Shown here one piece after another: positions 40,911-50,499 of a stretch of 64,000 nucleotides of DNA; position 1 is the stretch's first letter; each line of letters begins with the position of its first letter. Under the pieces are notes generated by a model. The model ran no database searches and was not told the DNA's origin. It worked only from the letters and a program-made list of their open reading frames with translations. Source of the DNA: Streptomyces smyrnaeus (GTDB lineage: Bacteria > Actinomycetota > Actinomycetes > Streptomycetales > Streptomycetaceae); contig NZ_JAFFZM010000005.1 in NCBI RefSeq assembly GCF_017676345.1, positions 305,112 through 369,111 of the forward strand, read 5' to 3'. Both the position numbers and the translations under genes were made by a program.

Positions 40911-42634
40911 GCGGTCACGGCGCGCCCGCCGCCGGTGGCGAGCGGGACCCGGGCGCCGCACAGCCCTACGACGAACCCGATCTGCTCCGCGACCAGTTCC
41001 GGCAACTCCTGCGCTACCGCTGGCTGATCGTGCTCGGCGTCGCCTTGGGACTGCTCGGCGGCGGCTGGCTCGGCATACGCGGTGCCGACTCCTACACCGC
41101 CACCACCGAGATCTCCGTCCGGCCGCTGCCCATCGACAGCAGCGGTGAGAAGACGGCCCCCGGCGAGACCAGCATGGGCTCGGAGCGGCGGACCGCGCTC
41201 AGCAGCGTCGTCGCCGAGCGCGCCGCACGGAAGCTGCACACCGACACCGGACCCCAGCGGCTCGCGGCGGATCTGCAGGTCACCAACCCGCCCGAGACCC
41301 GCATGCTGCGCTTCGCCTACACCGCGCACAGTCCCAAGGCCGCGGCCCGCACCGCCAACGCCTTCGCCACCGCCTACCTCGACAACCGCGAGAAGGACGC
41401 CACCACCCGCGTCGCGAGCATGGTGGAGTCCTACGAGAAGCAGCGCGCCCCGCTCCTCAAGGAACGCGACCGGCTCGCCGAGGAGATCGCCTCCTCCGGC
41501 AAGGAAGGCGCACTCGACGGCACGCTGTCCGCGCACTCCTCCGTGGTCAACCGCATCGCCGAGATCAACGGCAGCATCAGCGACCTGCGTGCCGAGGACA
41601 CCACCCCGGGCCGCGTCGTCACCGAGGCCACTCCGCCCGGCGCGCCCGCCGGGCCGGGGCTGCCGCTGATGGTCGGCCTCGGCGCGGCCGTCGGCATCGG
41701 CCTCGGCCTGCTCGCCGCCTGGGTACGGCTCGTCTTCGACCCGGCCGTGCGGACGCCCGGCGATGTCGTACGCGCCCTGCACGCGCCCGTACTCGGCACC
41801 CTGCCGCGCCGACGGCGCGGCGGCGGCCACAGCCCCGGCAAGCAGAAGCGTGCCGCCCGCCGGGGCCGCTCCCGCTCGCTGCTCGCCGACGGCCGGCTCG
41901 CCGAGGAGTACCGCTCGGTGGCCTTCCGGCTCGCCTATGACGAGACGTTCGCGCGCCGCCGCCGCGTCCTGGTCGTCCCGCCGCGCGGCAGCATCGACAC
42001 CGCACTGGCCGCCTCCGTCAACCTGTCGGCCTCCTTCGCCGAGATGGGCAAGGAGGTGCTGCTGCTGGAGGCGGATCTGCGCACCCCCTCCCTGACCGAG
42101 CGGCTCCGGCAGGCCGACGGCGTCCAGCCGGGGGGTGTCTCCCGGCCGGGGGCCGCCGGGTGGGCCCGCGCCCCCGGCCACGGCACCATCGGCTGGCCCA
42201 CCGGACCCCGCGTCCCCATCGACGCGGGCGAGTCCGGCGTCTTCGACCTGGTGCCCGGCCACCGCGTCAGCAAGGTGCCGCGCGCACTGACCTCGTCCGC
42301 CGTCACCCAGCTGATCGGGCACGCCGACGAGCGGAACTCGGTGCTCATCGTGCTCGCGCCCGCCGTGCTGTCGTACGCCGACGCCATCGCGCTCATCGAC
42401 CGGGTCGACTGCGTGCTGATCGTCTGCGACCCGCGCGAGGTGCGCAGGGACGACCTGGCCAGGGTGCGGGAGTTGGTCGTCGGTGCGGGGGGTTGTGTGC
42501 TGGGTGCGCTTCTCCACGCGGAGGGCGCCGGGGCCGAGCCCCGGCGCCGGGGAGCCTTGTCGGGACCTCCGGCCCCACCCGATCGCGGGTCCCCCACGCG
42601 GGAGGGCACCGCCCTGCGCGTCACCGTCCGGTGA
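40907..42634 (+). CDS. Wzz/BY-kinase-like chain length protein with degenerate kinase domain
   Basis: This 575-residue protein has a Wzz domain bounded by two membrane helices (about residues 38-56 and 246-266), with a coiled external part (about 165-215). A cytoplasmic domain then aligns with BY-kinases: AEEYRSVAFRLAYDE, VLVVPPRGSIDTALAASVNL, LLLEADLRTPSLTERL. The P-loop position reads PPRGSIDTA, without the GK[ST] lysine, while the Walker A' aspartate is kept. No C-terminal tyrosine cluster is present. It probably sets chain length without kinase activity. Confidence 0.82.
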   Translation: MSGHGAPAAGGERDPGAAQPYDEPDLLRDQFRQLLRYRWLIVLGVALGLLGGGWLGIRGADSYTATTEISVRPLPIDSSGEKTAPGETSMGSERRTALSSVVAERAARKLHTDTGPQRLAADLQVTNPPETRMLRFAYTAHSPKAAARTANAFATAYLDNREKDATTRVASMVESYEKQRAPLLKERDRLAEEIASSGKEGALDGTLSAHSSVVNRIAEINGSISDLRAEDTTPGRVVTEATPPGAPAGPGLPLMVGLGAAVGIGLGLLAAWVRLVFDPAVRTPGDVVRALHAPVLGTLPRRRRGGGHSPGKQKRAARRGRSRSLLADGRLAEEYRSVAFRLAYDETFARRRRVLVVPPRGSIDTALAASVNLSASFAEMGKEVLLLEADLRTPSLTERLRQADGVQPGGVSRPGAAGWARAPGHGTIGWPTGPRVPIDAGESGVFDLVPGHRVSKVPRALTSSAVTQLIGHADERNSVLIVLAPAVLSYADAIALIDRVDCVLIVCDPREVRRDDLARVRELVVGAGGCVLGALLHAEGAGAEPRRRGALSGPPAPPDRGSPTREGTALRVTVR

Positions 42635-42840
42635 GGGGCCGCCTCGTTCGGCGTGCCCGGCGTAGGGGGCTGCGCTTGCCGGCCCTGCTCCCCCAAGCTC
42701 TTCGAGCAGGGGGTACCCCCAGGCGCAGACCTCCCAAGCGCAGCGGAGGTGCGCCGCGTCAGGGGCGCGGGGAACCGCTCCCCCAGCCTCCGGCCGGGAG
42801 GTGCCCCCACCAGCCACAGAACACCCGCGGTCTGCGAACC
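42635..42840. repeat. GC-rich repeat element 3' of the Wzz-like gene (copy A)
   Basis: The region contains CTGCTCCCCCAAGCTC / TTCGAGCAGGGGGTACCCCC (42685-42720) and CAGGGGCGCGGGGAACCGC...CTCCCCC...GGTGCCCCCACCAGCCAC. The second part matches copies at 44.1, 50.5 and 52.8 kb. It can form several hairpins and is probably a transcription terminator plus spacer rather than a gene. Confidence 0.7.
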
Positions 42841-42879
42841 GCGGAAAGGGGCACCCCCTTATCAGCCCTCCTGTGTTCC

Positions 42880-44064
42880 GTGGCCGACCAAGGAGTGGCA
42901 GCGGCGACGAACATCGCCGTGCTCGTCGTCGCCGCCCGCCAGTCGGACGTGCACGCCTTCGCCACGTTCTCCCTCGTCTACACGGTCTTCACCGTCCTCC
43001 TCGGCCTGACCGTCGCCTATGTGGGCCAGGCCCTCGTCCTGGAGAAGGGCGAACCGGCGGGGCACACCACCGTGGCGCGGTCCTGCCGTTCGGCGGTCGG
43101 GTTCACCGCGGCGGCCTCCACTGCGCTGGGCGCGCCCGCAGCAGTGGTGCTGTGGGCGGTCGGCGGTGGGGCGGCCGCCGCGCCGGCGGCCCTCGCGCTG
43201 GTGCTGCCGCTCGCGTTGACACAGGAGACCACCCGCTACGCCTTCGCCACGCTCCACCGCCCCCACTGCGCCCTCGCGGCGGATGTGCTGCGGCTGGTCT
43301 GCGTGGTGCCCGCGCTCGCCGCCCAGCCGCACGGCGCCGGCGCACCCAGGCTGCTCCTGGTGTGGGGGCTGTCCGCACTGCCCGCTCTCGCGGTGGCGCT
43401 GTTGCTGCTGCGGCGGCACACCCGGGGCGCGGGCCAGGACCCGGGCCGCTATCTGCGTCGGGACCACCTCGGCCGCAGGTTCGCCGTCGAGTTCGGTGTC
43501 GGCAACGCGGGCAGCCAACTGGCCGTCATCGGGCTCGGACTGCTCGCCGATCCGCTGGCGGTGGGCGCGCTGCGTGGCGCCACCACCCTCTACGGGCCGA
43601 TGAACGTGCTGTTCAACGCCGCCACCGGATTCGGGCCGCCGCTTCTCAACCGCACCGCGGGAGCCCGCCGCGCGGCGCGTGCGGCGGGCGCCGCCGGGGG
43701 AGTGCTCGCCGGGCTGGCCGCGGCCTGGACGACCGTTCTGCTGCTGCTGCCCGACAGCGCGGGCCGCGCGCTGCTCGGCGACACCTGGGCGTCGGCAGCG
43801 CGGCTGCTGCCCGCCACCGGCAGCCAGTACGCGGCGATGGCACTGGGCACCTGCGGGCTGCTGGCCCTGCGGGTGCTGCGCCCGCGCACGACGCTGCCGA
43901 TCCAGCTGGTCTTCTCCCTCGCCTCTGTGGGGTGCCTGTTGGGCGGTTACGCGCTGGGTGGTGTGCTCGGCGCGGCGTGGGGGCTGTGTCTGGGCTCAGC
44001 CATGAAGGCCGCGGCCACCTGGGCGCGTGCCGCCCGGCTCCTGCGGCCCCTCCCCGGGGGCTGA
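42880..44064 (+). CDS. Wzx-type polysaccharide flippase (MATE/MOP family)
   Basis: About 12-13 membrane helices run through the 394 residues, with few charged loops (ATNIAVLVVAARQSDVH, FSLVYTVFTVLLGLTVAYVG, RFAVEFGVGNAGSQLAVIGLGL). This fits an oligosaccharide-lipid flippase in the MOP superfamily. The start is uncertain: the GTG chosen lacks a good ribosome binding site, and the open frame extends upstream through a CTG at 42832 into the repeat element. It should flip the undecaprenyl-linked repeat unit made by the neighbouring transferases. Confidence 0.75.
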   Translation: MADQGVAAATNIAVLVVAARQSDVHAFATFSLVYTVFTVLLGLTVAYVGQALVLEKGEPAGHTTVARSCRSAVGFTAAASTALGAPAAVVLWAVGGGAAAAPAALALVLPLALTQETTRYAFATLHRPHCALAADVLRLVCVVPALAAQPHGAGAPRLLLVWGLSALPALAVALLLLRRHTRGAGQDPGRYLRRDHLGRRFAVEFGVGNAGSQLAVIGLGLLADPLAVGALRGATTLYGPMNVLFNAATGFGPPLLNRTAGARRAARAAGAAGGVLAGLAAAWTTVLLLLPDSAGRALLGDTWASAARLLPATGSQYAAMALGTCGLLALRVLRPRTTLPIQLVFSLASVGCLLGGYALGGVLGAAWGLCLGSAMKAAATWARAARLLRPLPGG

Positions 44065-44177
44065 TGGGGGGCTGCCCCTGTCCGTCGTCGGCAGGCTGCG
44101 GCTTCGTTGTGGTCGCTCGCGCCCACGCGGCGGAGCCGCACATCGACACGGCCCGCGCCCCTGACGGGGCGCACCCC
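44065..44177. repeat. GC-rich repeat element between flippase and polymerase genes (copy E)
   Basis: GGGGGGCTGCCCCTG and GCCCACGCGGCGGAGCCGCAC are followed by a hairpin GCGCCCC/GGGGCGC with loop TGAC (44155-44172). The module structure matches the other copies in this locus. It lies between convergent genes and likely terminates both. Confidence 0.65.
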
Positions 44178-45713
44178 CTAACGCCCCGAGCTGCGGCCCT
44201 CCCGGCTTTGCCGAAATGTCGTGACGAACGCGACGCACAGCACCGCGATCGCCACCCGTCCCATGCCCTGCAGCAGTGAGCCGCGCAGCAGGATGAAGCT
44301 GTAACCGGCCACCAGCGGCACCGCCACCGCCGCCACACTGCCCGGCCCCGCCCGCTCCCGCGGCCCGCGCCCCGGCCCTTGGGCGGCGGCGGCCTCCTGG
44401 GCGGTGCGCCGCGCATAGCGCCGGTCCGCGCGCGCGGCACCGTAGCCGACGGCGGCGAAGCCCGACACCATGCCCAGCGGGCCGAAGTCCAGCCACAGCT
44501 CCGCCCACAGCGGGGAGGACAGGTTCGGGTAGGGCATGCCCATCCACTCGCCGACCCGGGTCCCCGGGTCGTGCGGCTTGCCGGCCCACACCGAGCGGGG
44601 CACGAAGAACAGCGCCGTGCCCGACAGTTGGCGCCCATAGCTGTGGCCCTCGCCGGAGCGGACGAAGGTGACGGTGTTGGCGAGCATGCCCGTCTGGTCG
44701 TAGTCCTTCATCGTCAGCGGTTCCAGTACCGACCCGGTCGTCTGCCGGGGCCGGTCGGTGCCTTCCTCGTAGCGGAACCGGTCGGCGAACGGGAAGATCA
44801 CCAGCGCCACCGCCACACCGGTGGCCAGTGCGGCCCGGTACATCACCGGGCTGCGCGGGAACGCGGTGAACAGCAGCGAGAACAGCACCGTCAAGAACCA
44901 GTAGCGGGGGTTGGAGACCGGGTTGTTGACGACGGCGTTGAGCGCCAGCATCGCCAGCCACAGCACCGGCACCAGCGGCCGGCGCCGCGCGGCCCGGGAG
45001 ACCACCAGCCAGCGGGTGAGGAACAGCAGCGCCAGCAGCGCCGGTACGGTGCCGAACCCGCGCAGGAACGCGGAGCCCGCCTGTGAGGTGGCCCGGGCGC
45101 CCGCTCCTCCTGCGAGGGACTCGCTGATCTCCTGCCGGTTGCTGAAGAAGACCGCCGGCCCGCCGAGTTCGGCCGTCAGCAGCCCGCTGCCCGCCAGCGC
45201 CAGTACGCACAGCAGATACAGCCGCCGCCGGTGCACGACCGCCGGTGGGCGGTGGCGCTCGTACATCCGGCTGCGCAGCGGCGGCCGGTGGCGGGCCAGC
45301 AGCGCCCCCACGTCGAAGGCGACGATCCCCGCCAGGACCAGCGCCGAGGCCAGTACGGTGTCCGCACGCGGCCCCACCACCGGGGTCGGTGTGCTGTCCA
45401 GCACCGTCTGCGCCAGGGGTGCGATACCCATCGCGATGTAGCAGAACAGCCAGAAGGCGCCCTGGATGAGGCGGCGGTGCCCGGTCAGCACCATGGCCGC
45501 CAGGCGGGTGCCGGAGTACGCGCACGTCGCCAACTGGAGCCAGTAGGCGGCGTCGTGCGGGCCAGGACCCGGCTGGGTCGCGACCGCGGCCGGGAGCACG
45601 GCGACCAGGGCCGCCACCAGCGGGACGGCCAGCGCACGGGAGAGCACGGCCCGGGGCGGCGCCCAGGCGCCCTCGTGCTGACGCGGTGCCGGTGTGCGGG
45701 TACCGGTGCTCAT
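44178..45713 (-). CDS. Wzy-like polysaccharide polymerase (multi-pass membrane protein)
   Basis: This 511-residue protein has about 11-12 hydrophobic helices. A large loop after about residue 320 contains YDQTGMLANTVTFVRSGEGHSYG, then FFVPRSVWAGKPHDPGTRVGEW and LWAELWLDFGPLG. O-antigen/EPS polymerases of the Wzy/OAP type have this pattern with Arg/His-containing periplasmic loops. Its position with Wzx and glycosyltransferases supports the call. It is divergent from a GT4 gene. Confidence 0.82.
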   Translation of the reverse strand: MSTGTRTPAPRQHEGAWAPPRAVLSRALAVPLVAALVAVLPAAVATQPGPGPHDAAYWLQLATCAYSGTRLAAMVLTGHRRLIQGAFWLFCYIAMGIAPLAQTVLDSTPTPVVGPRADTVLASALVLAGIVAFDVGALLARHRPPLRSRMYERHRPPAVVHRRRLYLLCVLALAGSGLLTAELGGPAVFFSNRQEISESLAGGAGARATSQAGSAFLRGFGTVPALLALLFLTRWLVVSRAARRRPLVPVLWLAMLALNAVVNNPVSNPRYWFLTVLFSLLFTAFPRSPVMYRAALATGVAVALVIFPFADRFRYEEGTDRPRQTTGSVLEPLTMKDYDQTGMLANTVTFVRSGEGHSYGRQLSGTALFFVPRSVWAGKPHDPGTRVGEWMGMPYPNLSSPLWAELWLDFGPLGMVSGFAAVGYGAARADRRYARRTAQEAAAAQGPGRGPRERAGPGSVAAVAVPLVAGYSFILLRGSLLQGMGRVAIAVLCVAFVTTFRQSREGRSSGR

Positions 45714-45800
45714 ATCCGGCCCCGCGAAAGTCGGGAAAGGGCGGGGCAGGGGACGATAAAACGGTTAATGTCTCCCGGAGTATCCACCGAGGGGGCCCCA

Positions 45801-46997
45801 TTGAAGGTGCTGCACATCGTCACGCTGCACACGCCCACCCACGACTTCGGCGGGCCCACCAGGGTCGCGCTCAATCTGTGCCGGGGGCTGCGGGCCAAGG
45901 GCGAGCAGGCCGCCCTGGTGGCCCTGGGCGACAACTTCCCGGCGGGGCGGCTGCCCCGCAGCGTGGACGGGGTCCCGGCCCGGCTCTTCCAGGCCCGGCA
46001 CGTGCTGCCGCGCTTCGAGGTCAGCGGCATCACCTCGCCCGCGCTGCTCGCCGCGGCGCCCCGCATGCTGCGTTCGGCGGACGTCGTCCACGTCCATCTG
46101 ATGCGCGATCTGATCACCCTTCCCGTCGCGATGCTGGCCGCGCGGCTGGGACGCCCCCTGGTGCTGCAGACGCACGGCATGATCGACCCCACCCGGAATC
46201 GGGTGGCGCAGGCCGTGGACGTGCTGGGCCTGCGCCGGGTGCTGAAGGAGGCCGACGCCGTGCTCCATCTCACCCCGCAGGAGCGGGAGCTGACCGAGGC
46301 GGTGGTGGCGCCGGACCCGATGGGCCCGGCGTACCGGCTGGTGAACGGTGTCGCACCGCAGCCCATGCGGGAACCGGGAGGTGCCGGCCGCCCGCCGACC
46401 GTTCTGTACTGCGCGCGGGTGCAGGAGGGCAAGCGCCCGCAGGACTTCGTGGGGGCGATACCGACGGTGCTGGACAAGCACCCCGACGCGCGGTTCGTGC
46501 TGGCCGGACCCGACACCGGCGCGCTGGCCGACGACATGCTGGCGCTGGCCCGTTCGCTGGGCGTCGGGCACGCGCTGGAGTACATCGGCGCGCTCGACCG
46601 CACGGGCGTCATCGCCCGGCTGCGCGCCGCCGATGTGTATGTGCTGCCGTCCATCAAGGACGCCTTCTCCGTCTCCGTGCTGGAGGCACTCTCGGTGGGG
46701 CTGCCCGTCGTCGTCACCCGTACCAGCGGACTGGCACCCGACGTGGCCGCCGCGGGGGCCGGGCGGCTGGTGGACAGCGCCCCGGACGATCCGCGCAACG
46801 GGGCCCGGATCGGCCGCGCGGTGCTGGAGCTGCTGGACCCGGGGGCGGGCGCCGCCGCCTCCCGGGCGGCTTGGCGGCTGGCCAGGGAAAGCTTCACGCT
46901 GGACGCGGTGGTGGACACGCTGCGGGAGATATACGGGGCGGTGTGCGGGCGGGTCAGTGCCGGCCCCTCTCGCCCGACGCCGCCTCGCGCGCCTTGA
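45801..46997 (+). CDS. Family 4 glycosyltransferase
   Basis: Starting at TTG with GAGGGGG upstream, this 398-residue protein begins KVLHIVTLHTPTHDFGGPTRVALN, the standard opening of this GT4 group (an ATG 33 bases upstream is an alternative). FVLAGPDTG (about 233) and LPSIKDAFSVSVLEALSVGLPVV (about 282-304) with the E-x7-E signature mark the donor site. It adds a sugar to the exopolysaccharide repeat unit. Its 3' end overlaps the convergent GT2 gene by 44 bases. Confidence 0.88.
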   Translation: MKVLHIVTLHTPTHDFGGPTRVALNLCRGLRAKGEQAALVALGDNFPAGRLPRSVDGVPARLFQARHVLPRFEVSGITSPALLAAAPRMLRSADVVHVHLMRDLITLPVAMLAARLGRPLVLQTHGMIDPTRNRVAQAVDVLGLRRVLKEADAVLHLTPQERELTEAVVAPDPMGPAYRLVNGVAPQPMREPGGAGRPPTVLYCARVQEGKRPQDFVGAIPTVLDKHPDARFVLAGPDTGALADDMLALARSLGVGHALEYIGALDRTGVIARLRAADVYVLPSIKDAFSVSVLEALSVGLPVVVTRTSGLAPDVAAAGAGRLVDSAPDDPRNGARIGRAVLELLDPGAGAAASRAAWRLARESFTLDAVVDTLREIYGAVCGRVSAGPSRPTPPRAP

Positions 46998-47802
46998 GCC
47001 CGATCTGCCAGCGGTAGAAGCTCATCGCCAGCGCGTAGTCGAGCCCGGCGCGGCCGTCGAGGAAGCCCCTCCGCCAGCCGTAGGCGTAGGCGAAGGAGAC
47101 CAGCGGTTTGAGCGGTGCCCGGTGGAAGAGGCGGCCCTGCCGGGTCTTGGCCTGCCGGATCTGTTCCCGTACGGCCGGGTGCCGCTCCAGCCACGCCTCC
47201 CAGTCCGAGTAGCGGTTGTGCCGCTCGAACCAGGTGCGTACCGGGTCCAGATCCTGATGTTCGATGGGGGAGCGGAGCCGCACCACCGGGTCGGCCAGCG
47301 GCTGGTAGTGGCCCTCCTGCTCGCCCATGCCGGGAGCGGCCAGGTCGTCGGGTTCGGGGAAGCGGCAGCGGGTGCGATCCAGCAGCACCCGCTTGACGAT
47401 GGTGTACCCGTGCCGGAGCCTGCGCCCCGCGAACCAGTAGCCGAGCGGGATGTCGAAGGCGGCGGGGCGCAGCGTGTGGCCGGGCGGCGGGTCGAAGAGA
47501 TGCCGCATCTCGGCCAGCAGTTGCGGGCTGGGCGTCTCGTCCCCGTCGAGGAAGAAGACCCAGTCGACCTCGGGGTGCACATGCTCCAGGCACCACTGCT
47601 TCTTCTTCGGGTACCCGCCGTCCCAGGTGTAGGGCAGCACCTCGGCGCCCTCGGCCTCGGCGAGTGCGCGGGTGTCGTCCGTGCTGTCCGAGTCGACCAC
47701 GACGACGTGTGCGAAGTGGTCGATCACCGACCGCACGGTCGTGGCGATGTTCTCCGCCTCGTTCTTGGTCGGTATCGCGACGACGACGGGCAGCTTCTCC
47801 AC
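46954..47802 (-). CDS. Family 2 glycosyltransferase (WaaE/KdtX-like)
   Basis: This 282-residue GT-A protein starts at GTG. It has VVVAIPTKNEAENI (about residues 6-19), VVVVDSDSTDDTRALA and WVFFLDGDETPS (DxD, about 80-92). KKKQWCLEHV and YPKKK resemble bacterial LPS/EPS inner-sugar transferases. A small lipoprotein and the propeller gene lie upstream on the same strand. Confidence 0.87.
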   Translation of the reverse strand: MEKLPVVVAIPTKNEAENIATTVRSVIDHFAHVVVVDSDSTDDTRALAEAEGAEVLPYTWDGGYPKKKQWCLEHVHPEVDWVFFLDGDETPSPQLLAEMRHLFDPPPGHTLRPAAFDIPLGYWFAGRRLRHGYTIVKRVLLDRTRCRFPEPDDLAAPGMGEQEGHYQPLADPVVRLRSPIEHQDLDPVRTWFERHNRYSDWEAWLERHPAVREQIRQAKTRQGRLFHRAPLKPLVSFAYAYGWRRGFLDGRAGLDYALAMSFYRWQIGLKAREAASGERGRH

Positions 47803-47886
47803 GAGGGGCCTCTTCCGGTTTCGGGGGTCACGTCCTGGGCCGCACGCCTTCGCAGCGCCATCTCCTCAGGCGTCACGACTTCGGTC

Positions 47887-48378
47887 TCACTTCTTGCCCG
47901 CCGCCTTGAGCAGTGGCTTGAACGTCGGGCACAGATGGGTGATCGCCGGGACGGCGTTGTCGATCTCGCCGGCCCGCAGGGCGCTGATCGCGTCCTTGCG
48001 GCTCACCCCGGCCGTTGTGCGCAGCCGTGCGCAGGCGGTGCGGCCCGCCTCCAGCACGGCGGCCGGCTCCAGGCCCTCGGGCACCCGGCCGACCAGGTAC
48101 TTCTTCTCCTTCTTGGTGAACGAACCGGTGGCGGGGGTGAGTTGGTCGCGGGGCAGCTTCGGGGTGGCCCGCTCCTCGGGGCGCCGCTCCCGGCCGTCCT
48201 TGGGCGGCGGTGGCTCCTCGCCCGGTGACGGGGGAGCGCTCGCGCCGGGCTGCCCGCTCTCCCCGCTCTCCTGCGCCCGGTGCTGCTTGCCCCCGTCCGC
48301 GCCGCAGCCGGCCGTCAGCACCAGGGTGGCCGCCACGAGGGCGGCCACCGCGGTTGCTGCGGCCTTGTGGGCGCTCAC
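47887..48378 (-). CDS. Small lipoprotein of the exopolysaccharide locus
   Basis: The GTG start overlaps the stop of the upstream gene (GTGA), so translation is coupled. The 163-residue product has a signal with lipobox LTAGC (about residue 23), a disordered Pro/Glu-rich segment (about 25-75), and a helical domain. Two cysteines are in TACARLRTTAG and HLCPTF. It is probably anchored outside the cell and partners the secreted propeller protein. No family recognised. Confidence 0.75.
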   Translation of the reverse strand: MSAHKAAATAVAALVAATLVLTAGCGADGGKQHRAQESGESGQPGASAPPSPGEEPPPPKDGRERRPEERATPKLPRDQLTPATGSFTKKEKKYLVGRVPEGLEPAAVLEAGRTACARLRTTAGVSRKDAISALRAGEIDNAVPAITHLCPTFKPLLKAAGKK

Positions 48379-50459
48379 GGCTTCCTGAAGGTGAGGGTGA
48401 GCTTGGGGCCGGTGCCCCCGGACTCGCGCGCCAGCAGCCACAGGCTGTCGCTGCCGGTGCTGGTGAGCGCCACGTCGAAGCTGCTGCCCGCCGCGTCACC
48501 GACCGCGCTCTTGCTGAGCGGGATGTCGTAGGCGGTGTTGCGCTCCGGTGCGCCGCTCAGCGTGCCCAGCGTCGACGAGCCCAGGGAGGGCCGGTCGGCG
48601 TAGGTCACCGAGGACTCCGACCATGAACCGGTGACCGGCCGGACGCTGATCGCGTCCGCAGTCGCCGCATAGCTGTCGTTGCTGGTGGTGACGGTGAGCC
48701 GGGCACTGTCCAGCACCATGCCGCTGGGCGGCGAGGGTACGTTGAACCGCAGATAGCTCTCGTACGGCGACGAGCCGCGCACGGCCAGCTGCTGGTGGGT
48801 GCCGTAGGTGGAGCCGGTCGAGGAACCGTTCACATACGCGTCGGCGGTCGCCTCCCGCTCCACCGTCGTCTCCGTCGGTGTCCCCGGCGTACGCACCGTG
48901 GCCCCTTCCGAGCGGGCACTGGTGTTGGTGTCGTCCGCGTCGCTCGCGGTGATCCGGTAGGTGTAGTCCGTGCCGGGCTTGACGGTGGTGTCGGTGAAGC
49001 TGACGGTGGGCCGGTCCCAGAACGTGGAGTTGGCCCGCACGGTGCCCACCGGCTCGGAGCCGCCGTTGCGGTAGACGCGGTAGGTGAGCGTACGGTCGTC
49101 CAGGTCGGTGCTGGCCGGCCAGGTCACCCGGACGCCCGCGGTGACGTTGGCCGCGCTCACCCCGTCGGGGACGGTCGGGTCCCGGGTGTCGGGACCGTTG
49201 GCGAAGCGCACCAGGCCCTGCTGGGGTTTGTTGCCGTTGGAGGCGATCCGGGAGAACGTACCGCCCACCCACATGTAGTCGGTGCCGCCGCGGGAGGAGA
49301 CCACCATGGCGCGCGGTCCCACCTGCTCCACGTTCGCCGGTCCGTCGTCGGTGTCGGGGAACCACGACAGCAGTGGGGTGGGGTCGTCCACGGACTCGGC
49401 CAGCAGGTGCTGGCGCTCGTACAGCTCTCCGAACTGGCCCATGCTGGAGCAGTTGTGCGCGTGCGAGCTGCTGTAGAGCACGCCCTTGTAGACGGTCACA
49501 TCCTGGGTCGCGCCCAGGCAGGTGTCCCGCCAGCGCTGGTCGAAGTCGTCCAGGTCCAGCGCGATCCGCCCGTCGAACACGCCGCCGCCGGTGCCCTCGT
49601 TGGCGGTGTAGATACCGGTCTCGTCCACATGGAGGCCCTTGACCACGGAGTTGCGCGGTACGAAGGTGCGGCCGTAGGCGCGCTTGAGCGCGCCGGAGGC
49701 CGCGTCGACCACGGCCAGCGCGTGCGAGTCCGTGCCCCGCACGCGGGCGAAGTCACCGCCGAGTACGACGCTCTTCTTGTCCGGGGTGACCTCCACGGCG
49801 CGTCCGGTCAGATCCGCGTCGGCCCTCCAGGAGCGCAGCTCGCCGCCGGTGGTCAGCGCCGCGAACTTGCTGCGGCTCTGGTCTTCCACCGAGGTGAAGT
49901 CGCCGCCCAGGTACACCGTGTCGTCGGTGGCGGCGAGCGCGTGCACGGTCGAGGACACCGACACGTTGAAGCCGGGCTTCACCTGGCACGTCGCGATGTC
50001 GATCGCGGCGACCCTGCTGACGTAGGTGCCGTTCACGGCGGCGAAGTTGCCGCCCGCGTAGAGCGTCCCGCCGTCCGGCGAGACCGTCAGCGCCCGCACG
50101 GTGGCCGTACCGCTGCCCACCGTGAAGTTGAGCCGGCAGTCGGTGGGGGCGCCGGTCGCGGCGTCGAACGCGGCGAAGTTGACCGCCTGCCGCTCGCCGG
50201 TGCCCGGCTCGGCGCCCGGTGGGCGGATGGCCGAGAAGGTGCCGCCCGCGAAGACGACACCGTCGGACTGGGCCATGGCCCATACGACGCCGTTCGTCTG
50301 CCAGGTCGGTAAGTCGTCCGCCGTCATCGCCACCGGAGCGGTGAGGGCTTGCGCCCTCGGGACGCCGCCTTGTGTGAGGGCTGGGCCGACGAGGGCGGTT
50401 GCGGTCAGGGCCAGGACCACTGCCGCGATTGTCGCCTTGCGGCGATGGGTGCGTTTCAT
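48375..50459 (-). CDS. Secreted beta-propeller protein with FnIII and DNRLRE domains
   Basis: This 694-residue protein has a signal peptide ending near residue 39 (AQA). A propeller-like region follows, with five GG[TND]F motifs (FAGGTFSAI, YAGGNFAAV, YLGGDFTSV, VLGGDFARV, WVGGTFSRI). A fibronectin type III domain (about residues 430-535: RVTWPASTDLDDRTLTYRVYRNGG) and a C-terminal DNRLRE/CBM96-type domain (about 540-694: ADAYVNGSS, ESYLRFNVPS, LTVTTSNDSYAATADA) come next. It is likely exported and binds the exopolysaccharide or cell surface. It is followed by a coupled lipoprotein. Confidence 0.85.
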   Translation of the reverse strand: MKRTHRRKATIAAVVLALTATALVGPALTQGGVPRAQALTAPVAMTADDLPTWQTNGVVWAMAQSDGVVFAGGTFSAIRPPGAEPGTGERQAVNFAAFDAATGAPTDCRLNFTVGSGTATVRALTVSPDGGTLYAGGNFAAVNGTYVSRVAAIDIATCQVKPGFNVSVSSTVHALAATDDTVYLGGDFTSVEDQSRSKFAALTTGGELRSWRADADLTGRAVEVTPDKKSVVLGGDFARVRGTDSHALAVVDAASGALKRAYGRTFVPRNSVVKGLHVDETGIYTANEGTGGGVFDGRIALDLDDFDQRWRDTCLGATQDVTVYKGVLYSSSHAHNCSSMGQFGELYERQHLLAESVDDPTPLLSWFPDTDDGPANVEQVGPRAMVVSSRGGTDYMWVGGTFSRIASNGNKPQQGLVRFANGPDTRDPTVPDGVSAANVTAGVRVTWPASTDLDDRTLTYRVYRNGGSEPVGTVRANSTFWDRPTVSFTDTTVKPGTDYTYRITASDADDTNTSARSEGATVRTPGTPTETTVEREATADAYVNGSSTGSTYGTHQQLAVRGSSPYESYLRFNVPSPPSGMVLDSARLTVTTSNDSYAATADAISVRPVTGSWSESSVTYADRPSLGSSTLGTLSGAPERNTAYDIPLSKSAVGDAAGSSFDVALTSTGSDSLWLLARESGGTGPKLTLTFRKP

Positions 50460-50499
50460 GTGCTGTCCCTCATTGTCGGTGCTGCATCTGTGTTTTTCC

